DNA of 64,000 bases from Otis tarda (lineage: Eukaryota; Chordata; Aves; Otidiformes; Otididae), in the NCBI GenBank assembly GCA_026413225.1, contig CM048557.1, forward strand, positions 45,267,371 through 45,331,370, given 5' to 3'. Shown here one piece after another: positions 1-11,950 of this stretch. The notes under the pieces were generated by a model, which was given only the letters and a program-made list of their open reading frames with translations, did no database searches and had not been told where the DNA came from. Positions within the stretch are counted from its first letter, which is position 1; each line of letters starts with the position of its first letter. The position numbers and the translations under genes are program-made.

Positions 1-108
1 AACCTGATCTAGTCAGGGATGTCCCTGCTTCTTGCAGGGGTGTTGGACTAGATGACCTTTGAAGGTCCCTTCCAACTCTAACCATTCTATGATTCTATGA
101 TTCTATGA
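1..108 (+). mobile_element. CR1 LINE, 3' end only (cut by window edge)
   Basis: This is the 3' tail of a chicken-repeat-1 (CR1) non-LTR retrotransposon. It shows the family's 3' UTR wording (GGACTAGATGACCTTTGAAG, then GGTCCCTTCCAACTCTAACC) and ends in about three ATTCTATG octamers, the usual CR1 terminus instead of poly(A). It begins at the window edge, so its 5' extent is unknown. It matches the 3' end of the copy at 34278-34716 with only about two differences in 100 bases. The two therefore belong to the same fairly young subfamily. Confidence 0.93.
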
Positions 109-1778
109 GAACAGTCTGCCTGACTGCTGCCATGAGGCTGGCGCCTCGCACAGCTCCACTCCCCATCCCACAGTCCGTGGCTACGTATGAGATTTATTTT
201 TGAGGGACAGACCCATTCGAGAACATCTGCTTGACTGGGAACCTCTAGAGCTGGTTCAGTCACTGCAGGCCGCTCTGACTCATTAGCAGGAGTAAAGAAA
301 AAAACAAAATGCTTTATTGCTTGTCAGAGTTTCCCCCCCAAGCTATTACAGCACACAGTATGAACATTCTTCCTCAAGCTCTAATTAACTGCACATGAGT
401 AATAAAGGCTCTTATGGTAGGTCATAACATACGTGAGCACGTAAGGGCTCTCAGGGCCTTGCCAGCTTAGTCGATGTGGTCACATCCCCCTCTTTCGGCT
501 GCTGCAGGACACCAGCAGTCTGGAGGCAGGAAACAGCAGTTTTTAGTGCTTAGGGGTCTTTGCTGCTGTTTAGCTGTGCGGAGTGGATACGTTGCTGTGG
601 ATGGGTTATGAGTGCAGTTGGAAATGTAAAAAGATAGCCCTGAGGACTTGTTCCCAGAGTAGACAGTTACGGATGGCTGTAGGATTTTTGCATATACCAC
701 AGGAATTTGGATAGAGGAAAGGATTTTTTTTTTTTTTTCCTAAGATTAAACTGAGTCAGCAGTAGGTGAGTGTGGTACCCCCATTGCTTCCTTGGGCTAT
801 GAGTGGAAAATGGTGAAGCAAGAGCCCACCCAGGCATAAGGATCACGACCGAAGTCACTGTGTGGGCTTCGGCGCTCCCTTCTCCCCTCAGCCCTCCAAG
901 CAGACACATTTTGTCAGTAGAAATCACCCTGTGACAGCCACCCATTAGTCTTTGTTTGAAAACTAGCTGCTACATCTTGGGCACTGCTAGAATGTAAATG
1001 AAATTACACACCTTACCCGGCACAGCACAACCAACGAACCCCTAATTTCTTAAGAATCTGCACCCTATTTCCCTTAAGCTTCAGGCTCCATCACCCCTAG
1101 AGTGACCCCGGCTCTCCCACGTCCCAGCAGATGTGCTGCATTCTTTGCATCAGTGCTCCTGTGACCTAGAGGGAGGGAAGGCAGCGTGAGTCCCCGCGTC
1201 CTTCTCTGCCAGCCGGCTGCTGCTTTCCAAGGCTCTCGCAGGAGCATGGGGCTGCAATTCAGCTCACCCCGCTCCAGCACTGCACAGCACAGCTGTGCCC
1301 ACCCAGATGCAGCCGCTCTGGCTCCAGGCAGACAAGCACCCCAGGAGCTGCACCCCAGGCTGCCCAGATGGGAGGTCTGCTTGCAGAGGGAGCGTGGGAT
1401 GACCAAAAAGGGGGTAGATTCTCCCTCTGCATCTTTGACACCTCTATGCTCTGTCACGCTTGGCTGAAGGTGGACAGGAGGTTGAAAAGCTGCTGGGGAA
1501 GATGCCAGGCATACAAGTGCCCTGTGGCCTCGTGTCCTTCACAGAATCTCTCTAGCCCAGCTTTTTTTTCCTTTTTCTGTTGGATGGAAAATCCACCTGG
1601 GCAGAATTCACCCCATGGATACAAGCGGAGAGGCCTCATCCAAGGAAAAGGACGACTGATGTGGGGCGCTGTTTGCCCTGGTCATGCAGGTCCACGTTTC
1701 ACAAAAGCCAGTGTAAAACAGCTCTGTAATTCCTGCTTCCTTGCAGTTACATGGCAAATGCTAGAGCAGCAGTACTGC
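109..1778. other. Non-coding stretch, left edge
   Basis: I see no supported exon here. In human the gene beyond PROX2 is YLPM1, so some of this could be its 3' untranslated or flanking sequence, but nothing in the sequence proves it. It holds a plus-strand AATAAA at 401-406, a minus-strand AATAAA (TTTATT at 313-318) and a poly-T run near 726-738. The open frames between 1070 and 1860 on both strands have no recognisable family and look like chance frames in GC-rich DNA. Confidence 0.5.
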
Positions 1779-1973
1779 TTCAAACACTGGGTCCAATCCT
1801 CTTCATCATCTTCGTTAATGATGGGCTTGTGGAGTCTCCCACCTTGGAGATACTGAGAAGCTGTCTGGACATGGCCCTGGGCAACTGGCTCTGGGTGGCC
1901 CTGCTTGAGCAGGGGTCTGGACCAGATGACCTCCAGAGGTCCCTTCCACCTCAGCCACTCTGTGATTTGGGGA
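1779..1973 (+). mobile_element. Old CR1 LINE fragment with an internal gap
   Basis: The first part (about 1779-1835) translates to TLGPILFIIFVND, which resembles the LGPVLFNIFINDL block of the CR1 reverse transcriptase. It runs directly into typical CR1 3' sequence at about 1838-1973 (TGGACATGGCCCTGGGCAAC, then TGGACCAGATGACCTCCAGA). The region between the two blocks in a complete element is missing. This is an old, internally deleted copy, and it differs in wording from the younger copies at 1-108 and 34278-34716. The terminal octamers are worn away. Confidence 0.8.
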
Positions 1974-4133
1974 ACTGCCTTTCCCTCAGTCCTCCAGCCT
2001 GCCACTTTACTGACACCCACAAACTTGCCTGTTAGCAGAGGAAGCAAGAAACTGCTCCCCCAGGGACTGTCTGTAAAATGGCTTTTTTTCCAGCAGGACA
2101 TCTTCAGTAAACCCATTTTTTACATCCCCTAATTATTTAGCTATAGCCAAGAGAACTTCCTAACCCCTTCCCTGAGCCAGGCTATTATTTCCTTTTCCAG
2201 CAGCGTTGGTTTTGCCTACCGATACATTGCTTCAGCTCTGCGGTGGTTGTTGCTGTCAGGAACAGCATCATCCTCTCCTTCATGATGCCACCAGCAGCAC
2301 TTCTCTGATGCTGTACATTTGAGTCCGGTATCTGTAATCTCTGGGATGTGGCTCCCTGTGATCCTTGTGACGGCTGCTGCACTTGCTTTGAGTTGCCGTT
2401 CAAAGCCAACTGACTGGAGGCACTGGGGTGAGGGTGCAGGTTTAAGTGAGGACTTCGGTTAGTGGGGGCTGCTTGGCCCCATAGGGATGCTGGCACGAGG
2501 AGTAAGCCTTTTTGTCACAGTGTTAATTCTTTTCCCAACAAAAGGCAAGAAATTCCCTGGGTAATGTGTTAGACCTAATTTATCAAATAGGTCTCTAGGG
2601 GTGTAAAGGGGTAACTTAAACTATGCGTTTATTTAAAAATGGATTGTGTAAGTTTGGTGTTAGGGTTGTAAAATATACAAACCTCAAGAAATCAACATAG
2701 AAATGCAAGCAGGAAATCTGGCTAGCTGCACTCGCGACAGGGAGAACCACTGTAAAACTGGCCCTATTTCAGACACCCCCTCCTGCCCTGATGTTACCAC
2801 ACGCTTCCTTAGCCCTGCAGACTCGCTGCCTGCAGATCACCCTGTCTGATACTGGAGCTGTGATCTTCCTCTCCCTTGTTGCTTGCCATACTCTAGTACT
2901 CAGCTGGCACCTTGCAGCACATCCAGTTTCACCTTGACCTCTTCCCAATCCTCTTCTCCCTGAGCATTTTGCACGGGGATGTCATTGCTCATCTATAGTT
3001 AGACACCACTGCCCTCCCAGAGCCTTCCTCCTGTGCCTGTCCCAGGACCTCGCTCCTCACAGCCTTTCCCCCCCAACTGCTGCCTCTGACAGGACGCGAG
3101 AGCCCTTAACATGAAATGCTTCACCACGCTCTGTCAGGTGGAAAAGCGGCTCCTGACTCCTGGTCACAGGGAAGAGAAAACTCCTTGGGTTTACACCCTA
3201 CAGCAATGGGGCTGCAACCCTCAGGGCCAGCTCCTCACCTGCGGGGACAGCTTGTGTTAAAATGTCCAGGGACTGACAGGCCCCAACCAATGTGCTCCTC
3301 TTCCACCATGGGCAGGTTGCAGAGCTGAGATATTCAGGGCAGCTTTGCCAATGGAAGCAGGGTGTAAGGGGACACAGGTGGGCATTTAACATGGCGCTCT
3401 CCCCTCAGGTGATGGGCCGATGGGGGCTGGTTGCAGGGCCAAGCAGTGCCAGCTGCTGGTGAGCAGTCGCTCCTGGGATGTTTCCACCAGCACACACACT
3501 CACCTGCTTGGCCCCAGCACGCAGCTGCATGGGGAGGCTCTTGCCAAACAGCACAGGAGAGGCAGGGGGAGTGTTGTTCCTGCTGGCTACGACAAACACT
3601 GTTTTTCATCTCCCAGACAGGGTCAGCCATCCTCATGGGGTGCTTGAAATTCTGGAATTCACCAGCTGTTTTCTTTGGACACTGGTATGTTGTATCTGGA
3701 CAGAAACCGAGGCGTGCTGTTGGACTGGGCACATCCACTGGTCTGCTGTGCCAAGAAAACTTTGCCCACTGCTAGGACCTCTGCCTGCTTTATAAACAGG
3801 AAGGCTGTTTGCCCTGACCTGTGGCCCTCTGGAAGAGAGAAGGAAGGCGGCTTGCCCAGGGTCACGGGGAGAGCTGGGGCAGGGCGATTTCCCAGGCTGA
3901 TGGCTTCATCTGCATCCCTCCCCTCCCTGGGTCTCCAGTGTCGCCTTTGAGCAGGGGAATAAAACACACAGCATAAAATCCCAGCACCTGAGGCAAGCAA
4001 TAAACCTCACCCAAGGAGCTGTCTTACAGGACAGAGAGAAAATAGTCAGAATAATGGATGCTGTACGGAGTGCCCAGGAGGTGCTTAGCACATGGTGGCT
4101 GCACACAAGACCCAAGCCTGCTTTCATGGAGAC
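1974..4133. other. Non-coding stretch, PROX2 3' flank and UTR
   Basis: This lies downstream of the PROX2 stop codon (minus strand), so its right part is probably PROX2 3' UTR. A minus-strand AATAAA (TTTATT at 2628-2633) is one candidate end, giving a UTR of about 1.5 kb. A plus-strand AATAAA at 3958-3963 has no known gene to serve. Several overlapping open frames at 3330-4000 have no family resemblance and lie on both strands at once, so I treat them as chance. Confidence 0.5.
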
Positions 4134-6826
4134 TCAGCTGCGGAGCAGCTCCTGGGAGCAGCCAGCAGCTTTGAACCCTTCTGGGATGTCACTGTCCAGT
4201 TTGGAAATGATTTTGTAAATGGGTTTCTTCCAGGAGGGGTCGGCGTCCTTTCCCGCCCTGACGGCACTGAAGAACTCCCGCAGCGTCAGGCTGGCCACCT
4301 CCAGGAACCGCCCCGGCACCTGCAGCAAGATGGGCATCAGCCCACAGCACCGTCAGCTCCCCAGCTCCCCCTTGCCTCGGCAGACCCCACCAGCCTCACC
4401 ACCCCTGCCCCGTGCCTCACCTCAAAGTCATTTCCCTTGTTATAGTGCGTGTTGAGGGCGCGGAAGAGCTCAGAGTCCCGGGAGACCTGGAGGGCACCAG
4501 CATCCACGACGCCCTCCAGCAGGGCCTGCCGGGCAAACTTCTCCACCTGGATGTAGTAAAACTCACGGAAGTTGCTGAACCACTTGATGAGCTGGGAGGT
4601 GATGCAGCGGCTGAACTGCCGGGGGAGAGAGCCAGGAGACAGGCGTTACGCCAGCTTGGAGCCTCCCGACCCACGGGCCCACACAAGCCCAGCTACGTGC
4701 CACCAGCCTGGCTCCAAGCCCAGCCCTGCTGTAGGGGTGCAAAAGCACCAGCCAGGACAGTGACATGGGGATGTCCATGGTGCCTCTCCCTGCTGAGATT
4801 CGGATCCCGCCAGCACGTTTATGAGGTGCTTCAACCCAAACACCCCAATTGCACAGAGCAAAGACCTGGCAGCCCAGGTCTGCCACAGCCTCGAGCACCT
4901 GCTCCAGGGCAGACCACACTGAAGTGTGTGTCATCCCTCAGCTCCTGCCAGCAAGGTGGGGGGGACTTGAGAGCATCCCCTTCCCCATGGCTGGCCAGCA
5001 ATGTGAGCTGGGCGCCACGCTGCGCAGGAGCCCTGCCTGGCCACAGCGCCAGGCACTGCTGTTTTACCTGCACATCGAGGAAATAGGTTTTCAGCAGAGT
5101 GGAGCTAGGGTAGCGGGTGAAGAAAAACATCAGCTTGGCCTTCTTCAGGTGGCTGGGGGTCAGTGCCTCCTGGATCTGCCTCAAGGTCAAGGAAAGCCTG
5201 CATGCAGCAACCCAACTGACTTGGCACGTCCCAAGCCCACGCACCTCACCAGCTGCCCCCAAAGGATATATGGGTGGAGGCAAAGGGTGCCCCGTCCATC
5301 GCAGCCTGCAGCTCCCCGTGGCCGTCCCTGCCAGCCGGCAGCAGCGCCAGGCTCTCCACGTCAGCAGGGCTCAGGGGCAGGGGATGCTGCTGCTGCTGTC
5401 TCACGACCGATGACCTCAGTTTGACAGTTCCCCAGTGCAAGTCGAGGGGCTCCGGAGGGCTCCTCTCTGTGGCAGAGGCACTCGTGTGAGAGCTGCTGCC
5501 CCAGGGGACATAATGGTCACAGCCCAGCAACTGGCTCAGCAGCTGGCTGTCCTGGTTGGGGGCAGCCGAACCCAGCGGATAACCCATGCTGGGCACCTGA
5601 CAGGGTTTTCTGACCCCCTTTGAACTGAAGGAATCAGCCTGAGAGCCTGGGCTCTTCCCTGAAGCTCCTGACAGGGCCTCAGCCTGGGGCAAGCCCAGCA
5701 CGTTCATGGGGGATGGCTTAGCAAGTGGCTTTCTGCATTTCCCAGCACCAAAATACTCTCTCCTGGCACCTGGCCCTGGCACCGGGAGGCTGCGGTGCTG
5801 CTGCAGGAGGTGGCCAGCTGCCTTCGGCCATACAATCTTCAGGACAGAGTCCACCACTTGGGACGTCACCCCAGCCAGCTCGTGCTTCAGTGCCTGTGAG
5901 AGGACCCTCGCAGCTGAGGGCAAGTTACCTGCGCCACCTCTGTCCTCGTCCTCCTCCTGCCCATGCATCTCTGGGATGCTCCTCCAGAGAGGCACTTGGC
6001 ATGGGTCACTGGTGGCAGCGATGCTGTCCTTGTCCAGTCTGTTTCCAGGCTTCTCAGGCAGTGGATGTGCTTTCTCGGCACCTTCCTGGGTTTGGGCAGC
6101 ATCCCCAGAATCGCAAACCTGGGAGAACTTCTCCTGAAGCCTCCTCAGCTGCTGCTCTAAAAAGCAGAGCTGCTCCTTCAGCTGCTGGCAGCCCTCGGCA
6201 TGGGGGCTGCCCCCCATGGGGGCCACTCGCCCAGCCATCTCCATGCCCTGCTGGGGCACCCTCATCTTCCTCTTGCTCTCCCAGGGCACCTCGCCACCCC
6301 TCTCCCTCTCATGCCCAAAAGCTGCCTCCAGGCTGGTGCCAAATGCCGGGGGGGTTGTTGAGAGGCTCATGCCTTGGATGATGCTCTCCACCCTGGCCCG
6401 CTTGGCTCGTAGGTGCTGGTTAGAGAGCTGGTCCCACAGGTGCTGGTCAGAGAGCTGGCCCCTGTTGCCAGCACAGGGCATGGAAGCTGGGGCACGGGTC
6501 CTGGGGAAAGCCAGGGCTTGCACTCCTTCTCCAGGAGATGTACCACACTCGTAGTCCTGAGGCAGAGGCACTGCCTGGGATGAAGGGAAAAGGACGGTAG
6601 GATCCAGGCTCCTGCCAACCATTGGGTGGCTGAGGAGCTGTGATACCAGGGACGCACTGGGGGAAGGCAAGAGAGACTTGGTCTGGAAACAGGGCTCCGA
6701 CTTCAGCCCCTGGCCGTGCCCTGAAGTGGCATGATCTCTCTCCTGCTCAGAGTCAGTCCTGCCATCCATTGTCTCTTCTTCCTGCCTGGACACCGGAGAG
6801 CTGACCCTCAGCTGGTTGGGGATCAT
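4134..6826 (-). CDS. PROX2: PROX2, prospero homeobox 2 (4 coding exons)
   Basis: Prospero-family transcription factor, a nuclear DNA-binding protein related to PROX1. Coding exons in reading order: 6826-5250, 5179-5068, 4615-4421, 4319-4134, giving about 689 residues (human about 592). The C-terminal 160 residues are the homeo-prospero domain, starting near [17 protein letters not shown], continuing with [29 protein letters not shown] and [20 protein letters not shown], and ending QELLRS-stop. The N-terminal part carries the family motif [16 protein letters not shown] (about residues 140-155) and a leucine-rich coiled segment ([15 protein letters not shown]). The rest is low-complexity Ser/Pro/Gln sequence. 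The start at 6826 (MIPNQLRV) is a choice: the frame is open 26 codons further, to an ATG at 6904, and a 5' non-coding exon is likely. The first intron is only about 70 bp; its donor at 5249 is clear, but the acceptor at 5180 is inferred from codon phase. Confidence 0.88.
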
Positions 6827-9800
6827 TTCCAGTGACAGACTGGCAGGCTTCCCAGGTGTTTGATGTTTCAGCCTGCTACCGGCGTGGAGCTGGAGAAAGA
6901 GCAAGAAACATCAGTGGGCAGGAACTCAAACAGCTGTCAGAGATTTTTCCTCACAGATTTCCAGGGCATCCCTGCTCTCCTGCAAAATCTGTTTCACCAG
7001 GAAATGACCCAGGAGAAAACTCAAGGCACTGCACAACCTGCAAGCAGGCTGTCGGATGTCGCATGATGGCAACAACGCCCTGGACGCTGCCACAGCTCCC
7101 ACCTACCACCCAGGCATTCATCGTGCCCGGTGTACATTTCACTATGGTTTGGGCCCTGGATGTTCCCAGCAGTGCGGACTTCCCACGCTGCCAGCAGCGC
7201 CTGCACCAGAGGCATTTGTGGAAGACAGAGCCTTCTGCCACGCATGCCTGGGCAAAGGTGGTTTTGAGTGCTCTTGGGTGCTGGCAGAGCACGGGGACAG
7301 CAGCTACATCCCTGGTGAAGGCATTCGCAGGACATGGCAGCTGGGCCAGGGCATGGCTGCTGCCTGCTTCTGCTAGCACCCAGCACCCGGAACCAGAGCC
7401 CCGAGAGCACAGTGATGGGCGGCAGCGCTGGGGCGGCACAAACAAGCTGGTAGGAAGAGGCACAGGGTGAGAACGTGATGTGACCTGCTGCGAGCGGGAC
7501 ACGCCGGGATGTTCAGGCTAACAAAGCACGGGGCTCCTAGGTGCTTGGCAAAACACTGAATAAAAGGGATGGGTATGGGGATTACCGGGAAGAAAAAAAC
7601 TACTGAGCCAGCAGCCCCGGGGCTTAAAATAGTCACGCTGACTCCAGGCAGGGATCCACCCACTCCACTTGCTCACTTGGACAGCTTTGCCAAAGAAGGC
7701 ACAAAAGCTCATATCCCGGGCAGTTACAAAGTAACCATCCCTCCCTTCCTCATCCGTGTTAATTAGCAGTAGCTTTGCATCCCTGAAGTAGGACAGTTTA
7801 TGTCTTTTCTAGACACCTTTGAAGTATCTGACATTATTTCACTATACGCGAAAAAGTCTGATGATTTTCACACCGTCAGCCTCCTGTCTCCGTGACTGTC
7901 TGCGCCACGGTGAGTCCCCCAGGCTAATAAGCAGTGTAGAAAATGGGTTTGTACTCACTGGTTTTTAGCATGTTGCCTTTCTTCAAGAAGCCTTTTATTC
8001 CAGGCAGATATCTGAGAGAGCTCTGCCTTTTGCAGAGCTCTAGTCTTGACAAACCAAGTATTTTCCGGGTTGTTCCGACATCACTTGTTGCTCTCCCGCG
8101 TTGTCTCCCCACCTCTCCTAACCATTAGGGTTTCATTTTTGCAACAGTCTGTCGTGGGGGCGTTCAAACCGCTCAGTTTACCTGTGGCCAGCGCGAGGCC
8201 AGGGTGCCGGCAGCTCTCAGCATCACCCCTCACCCTGTGTAACAAGCTTCACCGTTGCCTACCAGTCACTTCCAACAAAGCCGGGCAGCAAACGCAAGGC
8301 AGCCATAGATTTCATCCACCCTCAAGCCTTTCCGCATGGCACAGGCATGACACAGCCGCTCCTACTGGCTCACTCAGTTTATTACAGAAACACCTTCTTT
8401 TGGCACTTGGTCCCAATTTCTCACCTCCTCTGTGTTCAACAGCAAAGTCAGGGAGCTTACCTGTCCCGTGTGCTGAGGCTTCTCAGCCCCAGAAACCCTG
8501 GGCGATACCCTCCTTGTAAGAAGATCGATTCAGAGCTGCTTGCAGCACCACCACCTTTCTGCTGGAAATTTGGAGGGTGGCAGCAGAGCCTGCGGTCCCA
8601 GGCCATGGCAGCCCACTGTGGGTGGCCTCAGCTCTCCCCCACAGCCTCCCCAGTGCTGCAGGACCAGGAGGTCCTGCCCCAAGCAAACTGCTCCCGCTGA
8701 CACAGCCCTTTCCCCGCTGAGTTAGCAGATGCATACTCTGCTTCCTTACTACCAGCCTTCACCAAACACCTTCCAAAACACTAAAAAGCAGCTGAGGCTC
8801 CTCTTACCTGAAGAAAAAGACCGAGAAATGAAACAAAGATTCTCAGAAGAGAAGGCAAGTATGTCCTCTCCAAAATGGGAGGCACTCGACGTGGGCTCCC
8901 AAGGTGCTCCTCAGTGGGAGAACTGTGCATGGAGCAGCCTGCTGCCCCTCCAGCACTGCAAATATCCCCCCAGAGCCCTCCCCAGCCACCGCATCCCTCT
9001 GTCTTCAGCAAAAAATCCCCAACCCCGGCCGCTCGCACCTCTCCTCCCCACTCACTTTGGCTCCAGGGGCGCAGGGAGTGCAGCACCCCGAGGGCAGGCG
9101 TCCGGGGGCCGGGGGTGCGGGATGCCGCAGAGGCAGTGCTGGCGTGTCCTCCCGCTGCGCTCATGTCCTTTAAAGAGGGAGTGGGGAGGCCGGAGGCAGC
9201 CAACCGGCTGGGAACGACTTCTGAATATGCAGATGGACGTCCAGGAGGTCAGGTCCAGCGCCGGGGTCCAGCCACCTTCCCTGCCGCTCGGCCGTCTCCC
9301 AGGCAAATAGGCCCTGGGGATGGGCAGGCAAGGGCTGGTGCAAAGCTGCTGGCTGCCCAGAGGGCCAGACGAGCAATTTCCCCCTACAATTTGGCCTGGA
9401 AACCCCATCCAGGACCCAGGATGGCAAACCATTGGTGAGATGATGCAAATACACTGGGCTAAAGGCAAGCAGTGCCTCAGGCAAGGAAGGAGCCAGCCCA
9501 GAGCTCCAGCTGCCACTGAAAGCGCCCAGGCATTTCCAACATGCCCCACCATGGGGACATGGAGGCATTTCGGCTGGCCTGGAGGTCTGTGGTGTAGGAC
9601 ACGGTCAGGAAATGGAGCAAGACAGGAAAAGCAGCAGCACTGAGTCCCTTGCTTATCAAAGGGTGCTTTAGAGCCACTGCCACAGCCAGCAGAGCCGGCA
9701 CCGCTCTCAGCTGAGCCCAGCCCCAGGACAACCTACCTGCCCCAGGGGCACATGTGGTTGTGAGATGCTTCATGCAGGGCGGGTGGACAAAGCCTAGCCA

Positions 9801-10840
9801 CACGTGCCACTCCTGGGGCTTCGTCTGCGTTGCCTCCATGCTCTTACTGAACACAGCAATATTTGGTGCATTCATTTGGTAGGCAGGAGGCTGTGGTTAA
9901 AAGCAGTTGACATCAAGTGGTCTTGTTCAAGGATATTAGCCCTTGAAAGACAGATTGTGTAGAAATCCCTGGCAGAGCGCCTTTCTGGCTCCGTTGCCTT
10001 TTATTAAAGCAGTCAGCACATCCTCAAAGCCTCAGAGACTATCCCCTGTTGATTTTTATTCAACCTCTTTTCTTTGAAAATGATCCCAAGGATGTTCATT
10101 GTGAATTTCTATTAGGAGACTATTTTGAAGGCTGTAGTTTACCATTCATATATTATTAAGCAATGGCTAAATTAAGGACATGCATAATCTGGACTTGGCT
10201 CCTCAAGAGATGCCTGGCTGCCAGACAGCCTTTCATGACTATGCCAAGCTAATTCTCAGATTCCTTGGGTTTTCTTCCTCCAGTGGTTCCTCACCTGGAA
10301 TGAGGCAGAAAACAGAAGCTAGCTGGGGGATTCTTAAATGTTTTCAACTTACAGACCACATCTGAGGAATGGGGCTTGTGTACTAATTCGCCTGTTTGCC
10401 ATGGTGAGAAGACCTCCTTGCCAATTTCTAGCCATGCAGCATCCCACTGGCTGATACTTGTGGCAATATCATCCTACATGAACCCAACTCCATGATTTGT
10501 CAAGGTGAGCAGGAAGACCACCGGTACAACTATCCTGCGGCAATCCAGAGCTGGTTCAATAAAGAGCATCATGAAACGGCACCCTTTGGTAATACGGAAG
10601 TCCGTTTACATGCCACGAGTCGTAGGTGACGTGACTCATAGGTAACATAACTCATAATGTAAAAGCCCCTGTGCCCACTCATGCTGGGGACACATGGACA
10701 GGCAGAGCTGCACAAAGGTACTGGCAACCAGGACACAAGGCATAACCGAACGGCCTGCGTGCCACCTGGCCCTGCACGCGGCTGTGGAAGACGTGTTCGG
10801 TACAGCTCAACAGGAGGCTCCTGAGGCGCCACAGCCTGCT
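6827..10840. other. Intergenic region between PROX2 and DLST
   Basis: These 4 kb lie upstream of both divergently read genes, PROX2 (minus) and DLST (plus). No exon with family resemblance was found. The PROX2 promoter and any 5' non-coding exon must lie here or at its left edge, but I could not place them. Composition changes sharply: 8300-9800 is GC-rich, while 9890-10560 is AT-rich and repeat-free to the eye. No CR1 wording was seen. Confidence 0.5.
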
Positions 10841-11250
10841 CCTGCCCCAGCCCTGCCCCACAGCCCCATGCCCAGCCTGTCCCTGCCCCACAGCCCCATG
10901 CCCAGCCTGTCCCTGCCCCACAGCCCCTACCCTGGGCCTGTCCTCACCTCACAGCCCCTGCCCTAGGCTTGTCCCTGCCCCACAGCCCTGTCCCCACGCT
11001 TGTCCTCACCCCACGGCCCCTGTCCCCAGCCTGTTCCTGCCCCACAGCCGCTGCCCTAGCTCTGTCCTCACCCCACAGCCCCCGTCCCAGCCTTGTCCTC
11101 ACACCTGTCCTCACCCCACAGCCCCATCCTCAGCCTGTCCCTGCCCCACAGCCCCTGCCCTAGGCCTGTGTCTGCCCCTGCCCCACAGCGCTGTCCCCAC
11201 GCTTGTCCTCACCCCACGGCCCCTGTCCCAGGCCTGTCCCAGCCTCCCCG
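10841..11250 (+). repeat. Minisatellite upstream of DLST
   Basis: Degenerate tandem array built on CCTGCCCCACAGCCCC-like units of roughly 30 bp, about a dozen copies. Two adjacent units near 10855-10925 are almost perfect copies. A longer block of about 53 bp (10981-11033) recurs nearly unchanged at 11184-11236, which shows higher-order duplication about 203 bp apart. The strand is C-rich on plus and the array ends some 150 bp before the DLST start codon. It creates long spurious open frames on both strands. Confidence 0.88.
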
Positions 11251-11950
11251 CCACCCCCGCTCGCGATGGTGCCGTCCCTCCGGCCCCGCTTTCCCTCCCC
11301 CCCCCCCCATTCCGGAGAGCTTGGTCCAGCCCTGCGCGCTTCCGGCTCGCGCCGGGCCTGCTTCCGGTGTCCGCCCTCCGGTTCCTCCCGTCGCCGCCGC
11401 CGCGATGCTGCTGCTGTGGCGGTCCCGCTGCCTGGGCCGGGCGCTGGGCCGCTCGCTGCGCACCCTCCGGCAGGTACTGCCCGCCGCGGGCACCGGCCTC
11501 GGGACGGGAGGCTGGCGGGCGGGCGGCTGTTGGGCGGGCGGGGACGGCGCCGCCAAGGGCACCGGGACGCGCCCTCCCCCCCGCGTCCGCTGCCTCGGCG
11601 CGGCTACGGGGTGGGGGGAGGGGGGAGGGAGGGGCGGCGGGGCTGCTCCCCTCAAGGGAGGCGCCGGGGTGGGCGCGGCGCTGCCCCTTCCCGGGCGGGG
11701 GGCCGCCGGTGCGTGTGCCCCGGCCCCGCACGGCCCCGCCCCGCCCGGGAGAGGCGGTGGCTCTTGGCGGCCCCCGGCCTGCGGCGCCGGGCAGAGCTGA
11801 CCGACGCTCTCGGGCTGCGTCGTGCCCGGCTGTCGCTGGGCTGAAGCGTTTGGGGGGGCTCTGTGGGCAGCCGCCGCTCGCTTCCCCACGCCGCTGCCGG
11901 CAGAGACCCTGCCCGGCCGGGGTCGGCCCGGTGCGGAACTGGTGTCTACG
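11250..11950 (+). promoter_or_regulatory. DLST: DLST CpG-island promoter
   Basis: Very GC- and CpG-rich block around the first exon. Two ETS-type sites in reverse orientation (CTTCCGG at 11339-11345 and 11361-11367) lie 40-65 bp before the start codon. There is no TATA box. This is the usual layout of a housekeeping mitochondrial-enzyme promoter. A C-run near 11297-11308 precedes the ETS sites. The transcription start is not visible and is inferred to be near 11340-11390. Confidence 0.75.

Noticed and set aside
1074-2116. Overlapping frames of 127-162 codons near the left edge, considered as YLPM1 or another gene
   Set aside because: They occur on both strands with no known domain, and the right-hand ones run through an old CR1 fragment.
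3330-4000. Candidate extra gene from several overlapping frames next to PROX2
   Set aside because: Frames on both strands overlap completely, with no splice-consistent partner exons and no family motif.
11093-11889. Several long open frames on both strands over the DLST promoter
   Set aside because: They arise from the C-rich minisatellite and CpG island; only the short DLST exon 1 frame at 11405-11473 joins to real downstream exons.
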